A stretch of DNA of 64,000 nucleotides from Methanogenium sp. S4BF (GTDB lineage Archaea; Halobacteriota; Methanomicrobia; Methanomicrobiales; Methanomicrobiaceae): assembly GCF_029633965.1 (NCBI RefSeq), contig NZ_CP091277.1, positions 2,229,940 to 2,293,939 of the forward strand. The letters are read 5' to 3'. The notes beneath the pieces were generated by a model, which had not been told where the DNA came from, searched no databases, and saw nothing but the letters and a program-made list of their open reading frames with translations. The position numbers and the translations under genes were made by a program. Of the stretch, positions 35,953 through 45,655 are shown piece by piece (the stretch's first letter is position 1; every line of letters begins with the position of its first letter).

Positions 35953-37680
35953 ATGTCACTCAAGACACTCCTCGTTACTCCTGCAGGGAGGGAGAAGGTC
36001 TGGGATGTTCCCGGCAGAAATCCGCCGGATGCGGTACGGGCGGCAGATGCCTTTACGGGGCGGTTTGCCCGCCGGTGTGCCCAGTATGCCCGGATCCATT
36101 ATCCGAAGGACTGGGTGATTCTCTCGCCAAACTTTGGATATCTCCTGCCGGATGATGAGGTTCGCAACTATCGCAATGATGAATTCGGGGAATACAGCCT
36201 TGAATTTGATACGATCCGTGAAAATGCTGATTATGACGGTCTTCTAGGGTATGACTCGGTCATTTTCCTTGGAAACCGTGAGGATTATGGGGGGTACATT
36301 GATATTGTCAGGCAGACCTTTACCGGCAGCTGGGTGGAGGTGCCTCTTGAGCATGCCGCATCGGGCGGTGAGATGCTTGGTCATCTCGTCGACTCCCTCA
36401 CACGGGGGACTCCGCTGCGCAGCAACATCATTCATCTCTCCCGGATACGGGTGGAGGGTCTCTTTGGGGAACTGACCCACGACATCTCCCTCTTCCCGGA
36501 AGATTCTCTCTCCATCATCACTGCCCCGAACGGATATGGGAAGACGACCATCCTCCGGATACTCCGGGCGGTCTTTGTGGGAAATGTCGACGAACTCCGG
36601 ATACTTCCCTTCGGATCCGCTGAACTGGAGTTTATCCGGGATGACTACACCGTGTCGGATGTCCGCGATACGCTTTTGATTGAAAAGCAGCAGAGTTCGC
36701 AGTTTCCGCTGAGAATTGATATCTCGTTTACCTATACCCGCGGCGCTGACGGAAAGAAGCGGCAGTACGTTCTCAGAGACGGAGAGTATGACAGTGACGT
36801 GGTATCCACAGAGCTTGCAGGAATCATTCCCCCGGTGCCGGTGAAGTATATCTCTGCCCAGCGCCTCTGGCATGACCGGAATCGCCGGAAAGGTGTTACC
36901 GGGGATCTGCTGGCCTGCTATGACCGTAATCATGAGGGGGCATACGAACTCACTATCCTCGCATATGCAGATGATGTAATCAGGCGTATTCAGGCACTCC
37001 TCGCCGATTATGCCTCAATCGCACAGGAACTGGATGCCACCTATCCTGCACGGTATCTGCAGGCGCTCGGAGATGGCGGCCTTGCCCCGTCGGCAGCAGA
37101 GATAGAATCCGACCTGATCCAGCTTCAGATAGAACGGGAATCGTTTGAAACTCTTGGATTTCTGCCATATACCCGGCTCGATGAAGGGGATGTGATGATC
37201 ACACCCGGAAAAATCGGGGACGACCCCGGTGTCCGGACTGCAATTTATCTGTATATCGCAGACTCACGGGAGAAATATCAGATATTTGGGGGGCTGAAGC
37301 AGAAGATTGATCTTCTGGAGGAGATTATCAACGCGCTCTTTTTAAATATCGACCTCACGGTTGACATCGAAAGCGGCTTCCTCCTGAAGTTTATGGGACG
37401 TGACCCCGTACCGCCTGAGGCGCTCTCTTCCGGTGAACAGAATCAGCTGGTTATGTATTATGACCTTATTTTCAAGACTGATCCCGGCACACTGGTTCTC
37501 ATCGATGAACCGGAAATCTCCCTGCATGTGGTCTGGCAGCGGCAGTTTTTGGATACCATTCTGGGTATCATCGCCATCACGGGTTCAGATTTTATTCTCG
37601 CAACCCACTCGCCGCAGCTGATTCACACACACTGGGACAAGACCATTGACCTATCAGGGAATTATCCGGATGAAAGGTAA
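35953..37680 (+). CDS. PARIS AriA-like ATPase with N-terminal DUF6884-like domain
   Basis: The 575-residue cytoplasmic protein has two parts. Residues 1 to about 155 resemble DUF6884/YaaA-like domains: LLVTPAGREKVWD, DAFTGRFARRCAQYA, DWVILSPNFGYLLPDDEV and DSVIFLGNREDYGGYIDIV. From about 159 it is an SMC/OLD-type AAA ATPase: Walker A APNGYGKTT (191-199), a long helical insert, signature LSSGEQ (491-496), Walker B LVLIDEPEISLH (514-525) and switch H in ATHSP (near 552). In PARIS, AriA assembles, senses an anti-restriction trigger and releases AriB. The next gene encodes a DUF4435 protein, as expected for AriB, and overlaps it. ATG 35953 is chosen by homology; its SD is weak. Confidence 0.85.
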   Translation: MSLKTLLVTPAGREKVWDVPGRNPPDAVRAADAFTGRFARRCAQYARIHYPKDWVILSPNFGYLLPDDEVRNYRNDEFGEYSLEFDTIRENADYDGLLGYDSVIFLGNREDYGGYIDIVRQTFTGSWVEVPLEHAASGGEMLGHLVDSLTRGTPLRSNIIHLSRIRVEGLFGELTHDISLFPEDSLSIITAPNGYGKTTILRILRAVFVGNVDELRILPFGSAELEFIRDDYTVSDVRDTLLIEKQQSSQFPLRIDISFTYTRGADGKKRQYVLRDGEYDSDVVSTELAGIIPPVPVKYISAQRLWHDRNRRKGVTGDLLACYDRNHEGAYELTILAYADDVIRRIQALLADYASIAQELDATYPARYLQALGDGGLAPSAAEIESDLIQLQIERESFETLGFLPYTRLDEGDVMITPGKIGDDPGVRTAIYLYIADSREKYQIFGGLKQKIDLLEEIINALFLNIDLTVDIESGFLLKFMGRDPVPPEALSSGEQNQLVMYYDLIFKTDPGTLVLIDEPEISLHVVWQRQFLDTILGIIAITGSDFILATHSPQLIHTHWDKTIDLSGNYPDER

Positions 37681-38695
37681 AAACCGCAGGTTCGCCGGGT
37701 ATCGTCTGGAAGAGATCTGGGCCGATCCCGATGAAATCCGGGGCATGATTGAGACGATGGAGATGACCTATCCCGGGATGGGGGGGAAAGTCTTTGTGAT
37801 CACGGAAGGCCCCTATGATCTGGAGGTGTATGACCGCTGTTTTAACAGTGAAACCTGTATCCTGCGGATTGCAAACTCAAAGGAGAATGTCTGTGAGATA
37901 GTGGAGGGCATCTGTGCACGGAAGGCTGCATCCACTGCAGACAGATCTGAGGAAGGTACGCAACGGGATGAATGCCGCATCATCGGTATCATCGACAGTG
38001 ATTATTCCCTCTTTGACAGTTCATGCAAAGAGCGCAAGAACATCTTCCGTACGGATACCCACGACCTGGAGACGATGCTCGTTGCATCCGGTGCCCTTGA
38101 GAATGTCATCGATTACATTGAGAAGAATGCATTGCCGCAGACATTCTCCCAGAAGGCATACGGGTCACTACGGCAGGGAAATCTGCGGGCGTCACTCACA
38201 CGGGCAGGCCGGTACCTGGGTATGGCGGTCTTCGTGAACAATCAGGGTGGTTTCAATATCACCTTTAAGCACATCAACTGCAAGAAGCGGGACATATTCT
38301 CGCGATTTGTCAAAGCTGAGGCGCTTGAATGTGATATTGAAGCGCTGAAAGAGGTGATTCTTGAGAAAAATCCCGGACGGGGAGAGGATTTCATGGATGC
38401 GTTTGAGCGGGTGATCAGGGAATCCGGCGGATACTACTTTGAATATCCGTGGCATATCTGCCGGGGGCATGACCTCATCTGCATTCTGGTTCGTGATCTC
38501 AACCTGCGGTATTCCCTGCGTGACGGTGAGCAGATTGGGGGCCGGGATCTCGAACGTCTTCTGCGGCGCCATTATCATGCAGTGTATTTTGCTGAGACCG
38601 ACCTCTGCAAACAGATTCGTGACTGGGAAATTGAGATGTTTGGCAGCGGCGTGTCGCGGATCTTCTCCTCTCAGATATATCGGGTTCTGCTGTGA
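37670..38695 (+). CDS. DUF4435 (TOPRIM-like) protein, PARIS AriB-like effector
   Basis: The 341-residue protein has a TOPRIM-type core: VFVITEGPYDLEVYD (E46, D50), then IGIIDSDYS (D109, D111) and the DUF4435 marker TDTHDLETML (129-138). The C-terminal half is helical with a conserved HxCRGHDL-like stretch (WHICRGHDLICIL). AriB of PARIS is a DUF4435 nuclease that cleaves host tRNA when released by AriA. All the acidic residues expected for a metal-dependent nuclease are present, so it is probably active. It overlaps the ATPase gene by 11 bases; ATG 37670 is chosen over an upstream TTG. The tRNA target is unknown. Confidence 0.85.
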   Translation: MKGKNRRFAGYRLEEIWADPDEIRGMIETMEMTYPGMGGKVFVITEGPYDLEVYDRCFNSETCILRIANSKENVCEIVEGICARKAASTADRSEEGTQRDECRIIGIIDSDYSLFDSSCKERKNIFRTDTHDLETMLVASGALENVIDYIEKNALPQTFSQKAYGSLRQGNLRASLTRAGRYLGMAVFVNNQGGFNITFKHINCKKRDIFSRFVKAEALECDIEALKEVILEKNPGRGEDFMDAFERVIRESGGYYFEYPWHICRGHDLICILVRDLNLRYSLRDGEQIGGRDLERLLRRHYHAVYFAETDLCKQIRDWEIEMFGSGVSRIFSSQIYRVLL

Positions 38696-38974
38696 CGTGA
38701 ATATTTTTGGACATTCATTGCTGATCTGAATCGGTATTTCATATTTTCCCGTGCTGAAGAATCGTTTCGCAGGAGAGAGGGTACACTGATGAATCTTCTG
38801 AGCATCGGGGCTCTGTATGATGCCTTCTGCAGTCTCTCTCTCTCCAATTTTCAATACTCTGGATCAGGTCAATTTACAGGATTGCAGGCAGATTCTGTCT
38901 TTGGTGAGCATGAAACCCGGTTCACTGCAATTCAAAGCGCCAAATGGAGATCGCTTTTTTTCAAAAAATGAGTA

Positions 38975-39595
38975 TTACTGAATATTTGAGTAGTTGTCCT
39001 CAACTTCGTCTGTTGCGGTGTGGCGCAGGTCCATGAGTTCGAGGATGACCGCATCAGAGAAGATCATTGCTGCCGTCTCAAACAGCGATCCGGTGGGCGC
39101 CTTCGGGTTGTAGGCTGCACCTGACCGGTGCTCACCGGTTATCTGCCGTATGGCAAAGTCGGAGGGAAGCCCTTCGTCGTCATACGGCCGGCTGTTGAGA
39201 ACCACCGTCATGTCGGCTGTTGTTGCCATGGAAGATTCAGTCCGTGATGTGATCAATGCGAGTGTGCCGCCGACCGCCTTGGCGGTCTTACAGATGTCGG
39301 TGATGGAATGGGTTTCACCGGACCCGGAGAAGGCAACGAGCAGGTCACCCCTCTGCATTGCAGGGGTGATTGTCTCGCCGACGACATAGCTCTCCATCCC
39401 GAGATGCATCAGCCGCATCGCAAAGGCCTTGGCAATGAGCCCGGACCGCCCTGCACCGGCCACATAGATCCGGGGGGCAGTGAGGAGCGCCTGCATAAAC
39501 TGCTGTCCTTCCCTGTCAGATACCGTATCTGCGATAGAACCTGCTGCAGAAGTGATCATTCGCATCAATTCCTGAATTTTATAGTTAGTCCCCAT
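38975..39595 (-). CDS. hxlB: 6-phospho-3-hexuloisomerase (SIS domain)
   Basis: This 206-residue SIS-domain enzyme interconverts hexulose 6-phosphate and fructose 6-phosphate; in archaea it works with hexulose-phosphate synthase to make ribose phosphate. Marks are YVAGAGRSGLIAKAFAMRLMHLG, VAFSGSGET (phosphosugar-binding serines) and FETAAMIFSDAVI. No hxlA is in the window. A TATA-like TCATATAGCA centred 27 bases before the ATG and the lack of an SD suggest a leaderless transcript. Confidence 0.92.
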   Translation of the reverse strand: MGTNYKIQELMRMITSAAGSIADTVSDREGQQFMQALLTAPRIYVAGAGRSGLIAKAFAMRLMHLGMESYVVGETITPAMQRGDLLVAFSGSGETHSITDICKTAKAVGGTLALITSRTESSMATTADMTVVLNSRPYDDEGLPSDFAIRQITGEHRSGAAYNPKAPTGSLFETAAMIFSDAVILELMDLRHTATDEVEDNYSNIQ

Positions 39596-39616
39596 GTCTG
39601 CCGTACAGATGTTGGC

Positions 39617-39628
39617 TATGCTATATGA
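39617..39628 (-). promoter_or_regulatory. TATA box of hxlB (probably leaderless)
   Basis: On the minus strand this reads TATCATATAGCA, centred 27 bases before the ATG at 39595. No SD is seen. Confidence 0.5.
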
Positions 39629-39668
39629 TAATGTTCTTTACGATATGTCCCTGTCAGGAAAAGGGATG

Positions 39669-40850
39669 TTATCTGCCGCCGCAGTGCCGGTATGCCCGCG
39701 CCAGCCTGTTCATTCCCTCTGTGATCTCCTCCTCTGCTGCAGTGGAGAAGTTCAGGCGGAAGGTGTCATGGCCGCCGCCTTCCGCATAAAATGGTACACC
39801 GGGAAGGACTGCCACACACTCCTTCAGGCATGCATCGAAGAGGGCCATTGAGTCTTTCCCCTCAGGCATGGTGGCAAGCATGAACATACCTCCTTCCGGT
39901 GTGGTATGAGAGACGTCCGGCAGGAGGTCATCTAAGAGATTGCACATCTGCCTGCAGTTTGTTTCATATACCCCGCGCACCCGTCTCAGATGACCTTCAT
40001 AGTCATGGGTGGTGAGATACCGGTGCATTACTGCCTGTGAGAGTGCATTCGGGTGAAGGTCTGCTGCCTGCCGGACGGCATCGAACTTTTCAATGACCGG
40101 GCCCGGTGCATATATCCAGCCGATGCGCATACCGGGCGATACGGTCTTCGAAAATGATCCGCTCATCACCCCGCATTCCGGCGCAAAGGCCTTTACCGGC
40201 ATGCGGGGCCTGCCGTCAAATGCAAGTTCGCCGAAAGCATCGTCTTCATAGAAGATGGTCTCAGTCTCCCGGCAGCACTCCGCACACTCCCTCCGAACGG
40301 CATCGCTGTATGCGGTACCGGACGGGTTCTGGAAGTTTGGGATGCCATAGAAGAAGGCAGGTTTTTCTTCCCGGCACAGGGTCCGGAAGGCGTTCATATC
40401 GGGTCCCTCTTCTGTCACCGGGATGGTTTTTATCCGGGGCTGGTAGTAGCTGAAGGCTTCAATCGCGCCGAGATAGCCGGGCCGCTCCATTCCGACCACG
40501 GTGCAGGGGTCCACGAGTATCTTTGCGGTCAGATCCAGACACTGCTGGGAGCCGTTTGTGATGCGTATCTCATCTGCAGTGGCCGATAACCCAAGGCGGG
40601 ACCGGTAGCGTGCTGCGATATATTCCCGCAGGGGCAGATAGCCGTCGGTCGTCGTATACTGGAGGGCTCTCTCTCCTTCGTCGGCAAAGACGGCCGCTGC
40701 GGCATCGCGGATACCTGCCACGTCGATGAGGGATGTCATCGGGAGGCCGCCTGCAAAGGAGATGATTTCCGGGTCGCGTGATACGGCAAAGAGCCGGTCA
40801 AGGAATGATTCCGGAGCGGCGTCAAGCCTGCGTGCAAAATGGTAGTTCAT
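39669..40850 (-). CDS. PLP-dependent aminotransferase, class I/II (LysN/2-aminoadipate type)
   Basis: This 393-residue fold-type I enzyme has EIISFAGGLP near the N-terminus, ITNGSQQCLDL (cofactor phosphate region), FFYGIPNFQNPSG, the PLP lysine in GSFSKTVSPGMRIGW and C-terminal FRLNFS with the carboxylate-binding arginine. It resembles archaeal MocR-like/2-aminoadipate or multi-substrate aminotransferases; the exact amino acid cannot be told from sequence. It is a single gene, with GAGG 5-6 bases before ATG. Confidence 0.9.
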   Translation of the reverse strand: MNYHFARRLDAAPESFLDRLFAVSRDPEIISFAGGLPMTSLIDVAGIRDAAAAVFADEGERALQYTTTDGYLPLREYIAARYRSRLGLSATADEIRITNGSQQCLDLTAKILVDPCTVVGMERPGYLGAIEAFSYYQPRIKTIPVTEEGPDMNAFRTLCREEKPAFFYGIPNFQNPSGTAYSDAVRRECAECCRETETIFYEDDAFGELAFDGRPRMPVKAFAPECGVMSGSFSKTVSPGMRIGWIYAPGPVIEKFDAVRQAADLHPNALSQAVMHRYLTTHDYEGHLRRVRGVYETNCRQMCNLLDDLLPDVSHTTPEGGMFMLATMPEGKDSMALFDACLKECVAVLPGVPFYAEGGGHDTFRLNFSTAAEEEITEGMNRLARAYRHCGGR

Positions 40851-40962
40851 GGATGCCTCTGTTTGTATATAGGATCTGGATGGGAGATACTAAAACCAAT
40901 CCGATGGCGGTAGCAAGCCAAAACCGGTCTGTTATTTCCGGGATGGTATCAGAAAAAAAAGA

Positions 40963-43158
40963 TTATGCGAGGTAGTCAGCAGGTTCAGGAATCTGTTCTT
41001 TAAGGCCTTTGCGCTTCCTGATCTCCTTCACAACTTCCTTGAGCATGCCACCTGGCACAGTCTCGAATCCGGCGAATTCTGTAGACCACATTGCACGCCC
41101 TTCAGTTGCTGACCTGACGTCACCTGCGAACCCAAAGAGTTCTGCGACCGGTGCCTTTCCGACGACCGTGATGGTGTCTCCCTCGGACTGCATATCAAAT
41201 ACCTGGCCACGGCGTCCCTGGATCTGGGCAGTTGCTGCACCCATGTGGTCCTGTGGAACGGTGATCTGGAGAATCTGCATAGGCTCGAGGAGTGAAATGT
41301 CAGCCATCAGAAGACCGCCTTTCACTGCACCACGGACAGCAGGAATGACCTGTGCCGGGCCACGGTGGATAGCATCTTCGTGAAGCTTTACATCCATGAG
41401 ACGGATCTTCACATTCTGGACCTGCTCATCAGCAAGAGGGCCGCCTGCGAGTGCTTCACGCCATGCATCAAGGACAAGCTCCATGGTCTCGTTCAGATAC
41501 TGGATACCCTTGGTCATGTCGAAGAACATGTTGGTGCCTTCGATAGCAACCAGGCTCTTTGCCTCGTCCTTGTCAAATCCTGCCTCGACCAGTGCGTCAC
41601 GGCGTTCCAGTGCCGGGAGATCCATTGAGATCTTTCCGTCTTTGATCAGCTGGACGACATTGTCAGGAACAGGCTCGAACTCAAGGTAGAACCGGTTGTG
41701 GCGGTTGGGTGACTTTCCTTCGACCGGGCCTGTTTTACCGGTGATTGTCTCACGGTATACCACAATCGGCGGGGTGGTCACGATCTCAACACCCTTATCA
41801 CGGTGGATACGGTGGGTGATGATCTCAAGGTGCAGCTCTCCCATACCGGAGATCAGGTGCTCTCCGGTCTCCTCGTTGATGTTCACGAGAACGGTCGGGT
41901 CTTCCTTTCCTACCTGGCGAAGCACGGTAACGAGCTTCGGGAGATCCTTCATATTCTTTGCTTCAACAGCAACGGTCATGACAGGTTCTGAGTAGTGCTT
42001 GAGGGACTCGAATGTCTGCATCTCCATCAGGGTTGAGACAGTCGAACCGACAATAGCGTCTTTGAGGCCGGTGACAGCGGCGATATTTCCGGCATTCAGT
42101 GACTCAACCTCAATACGCTCTGCACCCATGAAGATACCAACCTGGGTGAGGCGGTTGACGCGTTTTGCAGTACCCATGACATACATCTCGTTGCCACGCC
42201 TGAGAGTGCCGGAGAAGAGACGCCCGGTGGCGACCTCGCCTGCATGCGGGTCAAAGGAGATGTCTGTTACCATCAGGCATGCAGGACCCTCGGGGTCACA
42301 GTTGAGCATTGCCTTGCCTTCTGTGGTATTCGGGTCTCCGTGCTGCCAGATGATGGGAACACGGCGCTTCTGGGCATCAAGGGGATCCGGAAGATGGTTA
42401 ACCACCATATCAAGGACGACCTGACAGAGGGGGCTTGACTTAGCGAGTGTCTTCATGTCTCCTGCCTTACAGCAGTCGTACACGTCTTTGAATGAGACAC
42501 CGCTCTTCTTCATGAACGGGATGGAGATTGCCCAGTTGTAGAGTGCGGATCCGAATGCGACAGTACCTTCTGCTGCATCGAGTTTCCAGCCATTCTTGTA
42601 GGCCTCTTCGTTCATGCCTTTGATGAGCTTGTTCACCTTGTCAATGACTTTTCCAAGGCGGATCTGCATCTCCATCTCGTCGACCTGAAGTTCGTTTATA
42701 AGGCGGTCTACTTTGTTGACAAAGAGAACCGGTCTGACTCCTTCCTTCAGGGCCTGGCGCAGGACAGTCTCTGTCTGGGGCATTGTGCCCTCAACTGCGT
42801 CCACAAGGACGACAGCACCGTCAACCGCACGCATTGCACGGGTAACGTCACCGCCGAAGTCCACGTGGCCCGGAGTGTCGATCATGTTGATGAGGTACTC
42901 TGTTCCACCATACTCGTGGACCATCGAGACGTTTGAGGAATCGATAGTGATGCCACGTGCCTGTTCCTCCTCATCGGAGTCCATCCAGCATGCCTTTCCG
43001 GCAATTTCTTCGCTGATCATCCCGGCCCCGGCAAGGAGATTGTCGGAGAGGGTGGTTTTCCCGTGGTCAATGTGTGCGACAATACCGATGTTGCGGATGT
43101 GCTCCGGCTGGCTCATCAGTGTTGTGACCCGCTCGACCATTTTTCGCCTTCGCGTCAT
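40963..43158 (-). CDS. fusA: Elongation factor 2 (archaeal EF-G/eEF2)
   Basis: This 731-residue GTPase translocates tRNAs on the ribosome. G1 is AHIDHGKT (28-35), G2 lies around RGITI, G3 is DTPGHVDF and G4 is NKVD. The domain IV tip [15 protein letters not shown] contains the histidine converted to diphthamide. The start [11 protein letters not shown] matches the usual archaeal N-terminus. It follows rps7 by 26 bases in the rps12-rps7-fusA operon. Confidence 0.98.
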   Translation of the reverse strand: MTRRRKMVERVTTLMSQPEHIRNIGIVAHIDHGKTTLSDNLLAGAGMISEEIAGKACWMDSDEEEQARGITIDSSNVSMVHEYGGTEYLINMIDTPGHVDFGGDVTRAMRAVDGAVVLVDAVEGTMPQTETVLRQALKEGVRPVLFVNKVDRLINELQVDEMEMQIRLGKVIDKVNKLIKGMNEEAYKNGWKLDAAEGTVAFGSALYNWAISIPFMKKSGVSFKDVYDCCKAGDMKTLAKSSPLCQVVLDMVVNHLPDPLDAQKRRVPIIWQHGDPNTTEGKAMLNCDPEGPACLMVTDISFDPHAGEVATGRLFSGTLRRGNEMYVMGTAKRVNRLTQVGIFMGAERIEVESLNAGNIAAVTGLKDAIVGSTVSTLMEMQTFESLKHYSEPVMTVAVEAKNMKDLPKLVTVLRQVGKEDPTVLVNINEETGEHLISGMGELHLEIITHRIHRDKGVEIVTTPPIVVYRETITGKTGPVEGKSPNRHNRFYLEFEPVPDNVVQLIKDGKISMDLPALERRDALVEAGFDKDEAKSLVAIEGTNMFFDMTKGIQYLNETMELVLDAWREALAGGPLADEQVQNVKIRLMDVKLHEDAIHRGPAQVIPAVRGAVKGGLLMADISLLEPMQILQITVPQDHMGAATAQIQGRRGQVFDMQSEGDTITVVGKAPVAELFGFAGDVRSATEGRAMWSTEFAGFETVPGGMLKEVVKEIRKRKGLKEQIPEPADYLA

Positions 43159-43184
43159 AGTGATTCTCTAAAAGAGTATTGGGT

Positions 43185-43832
43185 TTATCGTGCAGACTTT
43201 GCCACACGTTCGCGTTCTTCTTTCTTTCCAACAGAGTAGCACCGGACATCACCGCTTGCTGCTGCAATGAGTTCGTCTGCAAGGACGTTTGCTGCCGGCT
43301 TCTTCTTCTTGTGGGATGCCTGGCGGACGCCGCGTGCAATAAACATCAGTGCTGTGTCAACACGGCGCTGGGGAGCGGTATCAACTGACTTTGGTACATT
43401 GATGCCACCGTACTTCAGACGGACAGTCTCCTCACGGGGTCCTGCATTTGAAATGGCGTCAATGAGAACTTCCACCGGGTTCTTCTTTGTCTTCTGGTTG
43501 ATGATATCAAATGCATCCTTGACAATGCGGGTGGTAAGTTCTTTCTTGCCGGTATTGTTCTCTGTCTGCATGAGCTTGTTAATCAGGCGTTCGACAATGA
43601 GCATGTTGCTCTTTGCAAACTGGGTGCCTGCAAGCTTTCCACAGGAGTGTGGTACAATCATCGACTGGGTGCTGATGTAGCGGACCAGACCCGGGTCTTT
43701 GATCTCGATTTCCGAGAGATCCCACTTGTTAAAGAGCAGGTGTCCGGGGACAATTGCTTTTGCCTTAACCGGGACTTCCACAGCTGCTTCTTCGACAGCA
43801 ACATCTGTCTGAATATCTTCTTCTGTCATCAT
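43185..43832 (-). CDS. rps7: Ribosomal protein S7 (uS7)
   Basis: This 30S head protein of about 215 residues has an acidic archaeal N-terminal extension rich in Val/Glu, then the uS7 core: [30 protein letters not shown] and [20 protein letters not shown]. The first ATGs lie 3-6 bases beyond the rps12 stop, with AGGTGA as SD, so translation is coupled to rps12. Confidence 0.97.
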   Translation of the reverse strand: MMTEEDIQTDVAVEEAAVEVPVKAKAIVPGHLLFNKWDLSEIEIKDPGLVRYISTQSMIVPHSCGKLAGTQFAKSNMLIVERLINKLMQTENNTGKKELTTRIVKDAFDIINQKTKKNPVEVLIDAISNAGPREETVRLKYGGINVPKSVDTAPQRRVDTALMFIARGVRQASHKKKKPAANVLADELIAAASGDVRCYSVGKKEERERVAKSAR

Positions 43833-43834
43833 GA

Positions 43835-44263
43835 TCACCTGCGCGGCTTCTCCTTCTTGCCAAGGACCATTTCATGGAGACAGACATTGTTCACTTCAGT
43901 GACCTGATATCTGACACCGGGGATATCTCCCTTGGAACGGCCGAGACGACCGCCGATGCCCTCGATGGTGACTTCATCGTGTTCATCAATGAAGTTGATG
44001 GCACCGTCGCCGACTGCAAATGCAGTGACCTGGCGGCCGTTTTTGATCAGCTGGACACGGACACATTTCCGGATAGCTGAGTTCGGCTGTTTTGCTTCCA
44101 CTCCGACCTTCTCAAGAACAATGCCCCTGCCCTGTGGTGCACCTTCGAGTGGGTCTGACTTCACGTCGAGACCTAGCTGGCGGCGTGCATAGTTGGTGTC
44201 CCGCCACCTGTTCTCTTTGGCAACGCGCTTACATTTACGCGCTGCAAATTTTCCATTTCCCAT
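43835..44263 (-). CDS. rps12: Ribosomal protein S12 (uS12)
   Basis: This 142-residue decoding-centre protein begins [10 protein letters not shown] and contains the conserved [19 protein letters not shown] segment and [18 protein letters not shown] lies 6 bases before ATG 44263. It is first in the operon with rps7 and fusA. The usual archaeal upstream genes (RNA polymerase, rpl30e, nusA) are absent here; the upstream neighbour is queD on the other strand. Confidence 0.97.
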   Translation of the reverse strand: MGNGKFAARKCKRVAKENRWRDTNYARRQLGLDVKSDPLEGAPQGRGIVLEKVGVEAKQPNSAIRKCVRVQLIKNGRQVTAFAVGDGAINFIDEHDEVTIEGIGGRLGRSKGDIPGVRYQVTEVNNVCLHEMVLGKKEKPRR

Positions 44264-44601
44264 TTGATTACCTCGTTTTTCAGTGTGATCATCAGGCAAG
44301 CCTGATAGCTCACGCTTGATTTCGAAATTGATATCCTATTGTGACTGAGATGGGTAGAATCAATCCTTGCCCGGATTCCCTGGATTTTTTGATTCAGGGG
44401 GAAATTCGGCCGATTTCCCAACCATCTCCGCCGCTGTCACCTGACATACCAGATTTCTGCCTATGTATTTACACTGGTTGACTAATAAAAGGTGTCGTGC
44501 GATAATGTGTCATGGTGCCCCATCGGTGCGCGCCTGATGCCCCGTGCGCAGGGTGATGTGCGGCAGGCTGCCCTGTGCGCCTGCGCCGCTACGACAGCCA
44601 T
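44264..44601. other. Divergent rps12-queD region with two inverted repeats
   Basis: No gene is seen. An inverted repeat is at 44375-44406 (ATTCCCTG against CAGGGGGAAAT around a T6 loop). A GC-rich structured segment is at about 44541-44580, with CAGGG/CCCTG and GGCA/TGCC pairings. The first lies in the rps12 upstream region; the second is close to the queD promoter. Confidence 0.45.
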
Positions 44602-44610
44602 CATATAGTA
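44602..44610 (+). promoter_or_regulatory. TATA box of the queDEC operon
   Basis: CATATAGTA is centred 30 bases before the queD ATG at 44636. No SD precedes that ATG, which suggests a leaderless or very short-leader transcript. Confidence 0.55.
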
Positions 44611-44635
44611 TCCTCACCCATGATTTTTCATAGCT

Positions 44636-45049
44636 ATGAGTATGACAATATACAAGGAAGCCTATTTTGAGGCAAGCCATCGCCTTCTCAACTATACCGG
44701 CAAGTGTTATCGCCTGCACGGGCACCAGTGGCGTGTTGAGGTATGGATTACCGGGGAGGTCGATTCTGAAACACAGATCCTCGTGGACTATAACTGTATC
44801 AAACAGGTGGTTAACCGGTTTGATCACCAGGTCATCCTCAACCGCAAAGACCCGATGGTTGAGTGTCTCTCTGCCTTCCAGGAGGTCGTTACAACAGAGG
44901 GTGACCCGACATCTGAGAATCTTGCACGTATTATTGCAGGGTTGTTAGACGAATCCTGCACTGCAGAGGGCATTCCTGCCTCCGTGACAAAGATCCGTGT
45001 CTGGGAGTCTACGTCCTGCTATGCCCAGCTCACCTTTGATGTTATATGA
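44636..45049 (+). CDS. queD: 6-carboxytetrahydropterin synthase QueD (6-pyruvoyltetrahydropterin synthase family)
   Basis: This 137-residue enzyme converts dihydroneopterin triphosphate to 6-carboxytetrahydropterin, an intermediate of preQ0, which archaea insert into tRNA and convert to archaeosine. Zinc ligands H15, H28 and H30 and the catalytic C24 are present (FEASHRLLNY, CYRLHGH). C-terminal RVWES provides the pterin-anchoring glutamate. It overlaps queE by 4 bases (ATGA). Confidence 0.95.
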   Translation: MSMTIYKEAYFEASHRLLNYTGKCYRLHGHQWRVEVWITGEVDSETQILVDYNCIKQVVNRFDHQVILNRKDPMVECLSAFQEVVTTEGDPTSENLARIIAGLLDESCTAEGIPASVTKIRVWESTSCYAQLTFDVI

Positions 45050-45654
45050 ACATTATTGAGATATTCTCTTCCATATCTGGTGAAGGTCTCCGGCAGGGTC
45101 TTCCGGCCACCTTCATCCGCTGTGCCGGCTGCAACCTCAGCTGCGCGTGGTGCGATACACCTGAGTCGCATGGTGGCGGCACCGGAATGAGCGTCGACGA
45201 AATCGTATCTGCAGTGTCTGCAGGCATGCCCCGCTATGTCATCGTTACCGGGGGGGAGCCACTGCTCCAGGAGGATGAACTGAAGTACCTGCTTGCGGCT
45301 CTCCGGGATGCCGGCTACCGGATCGAGATCGAGACGAACGGCACGCTCTGCTTCACGGGTGTGCAGGAATATGCCACGATAAGCATGGACATCAAGTGCC
45401 CCTCTTCCGGTGAAGAGTCAGACCCCGCCCTGCTCGCCGACCTCCGGCCGGAAGATTCCGTGAAGTTTGTCGTAATGGACCGCACCGACTGTCTGTATGC
45501 ACAGGAGATAATCGAGTCCCATGATATTGCAGGTACGGTATTCATCTCCCCTGTCTGGGGTGGGAATTACCGGGAAATTGCTGATTTTATCCTTGAAGAG
45601 GGCATTGCAGCACGCTTTCAGCTCCAGCTGCACAAATCCATCGGGGTGAAGTGA
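45046..45654 (+). CDS. queE: 7-carboxy-7-deazaguanine synthase QueE (radical SAM)
   Basis: This 202-residue radical SAM enzyme contracts the pterin ring to 7-carboxy-7-deazaguanine. The cluster motif is C29-x3-C33-x2-C36 (CNLSCAWCD), preceded by SGEG and followed by the TGGEP motif at VIVTGGEPLL. Length is normal for the compact archaeal type. It sits between queD (overlap) and queC (one-base gap). Confidence 0.95.
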   Translation: MNIIEIFSSISGEGLRQGLPATFIRCAGCNLSCAWCDTPESHGGGTGMSVDEIVSAVSAGMPRYVIVTGGEPLLQEDELKYLLAALRDAGYRIEIETNGTLCFTGVQEYATISMDIKCPSSGEESDPALLADLRPEDSVKFVVMDRTDCLYAQEIIESHDIAGTVFISPVWGGNYREIADFILEEGIAARFQLQLHKSIGVK

Positions 45655-45655
45655 A

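Noticed and set aside
30930-38695. Genomic island or prophage around the surface and PARIS-like genes
   Set aside because: I found no integrase, tRNA attachment site, terminal repeats or transposase; base composition was not computed.
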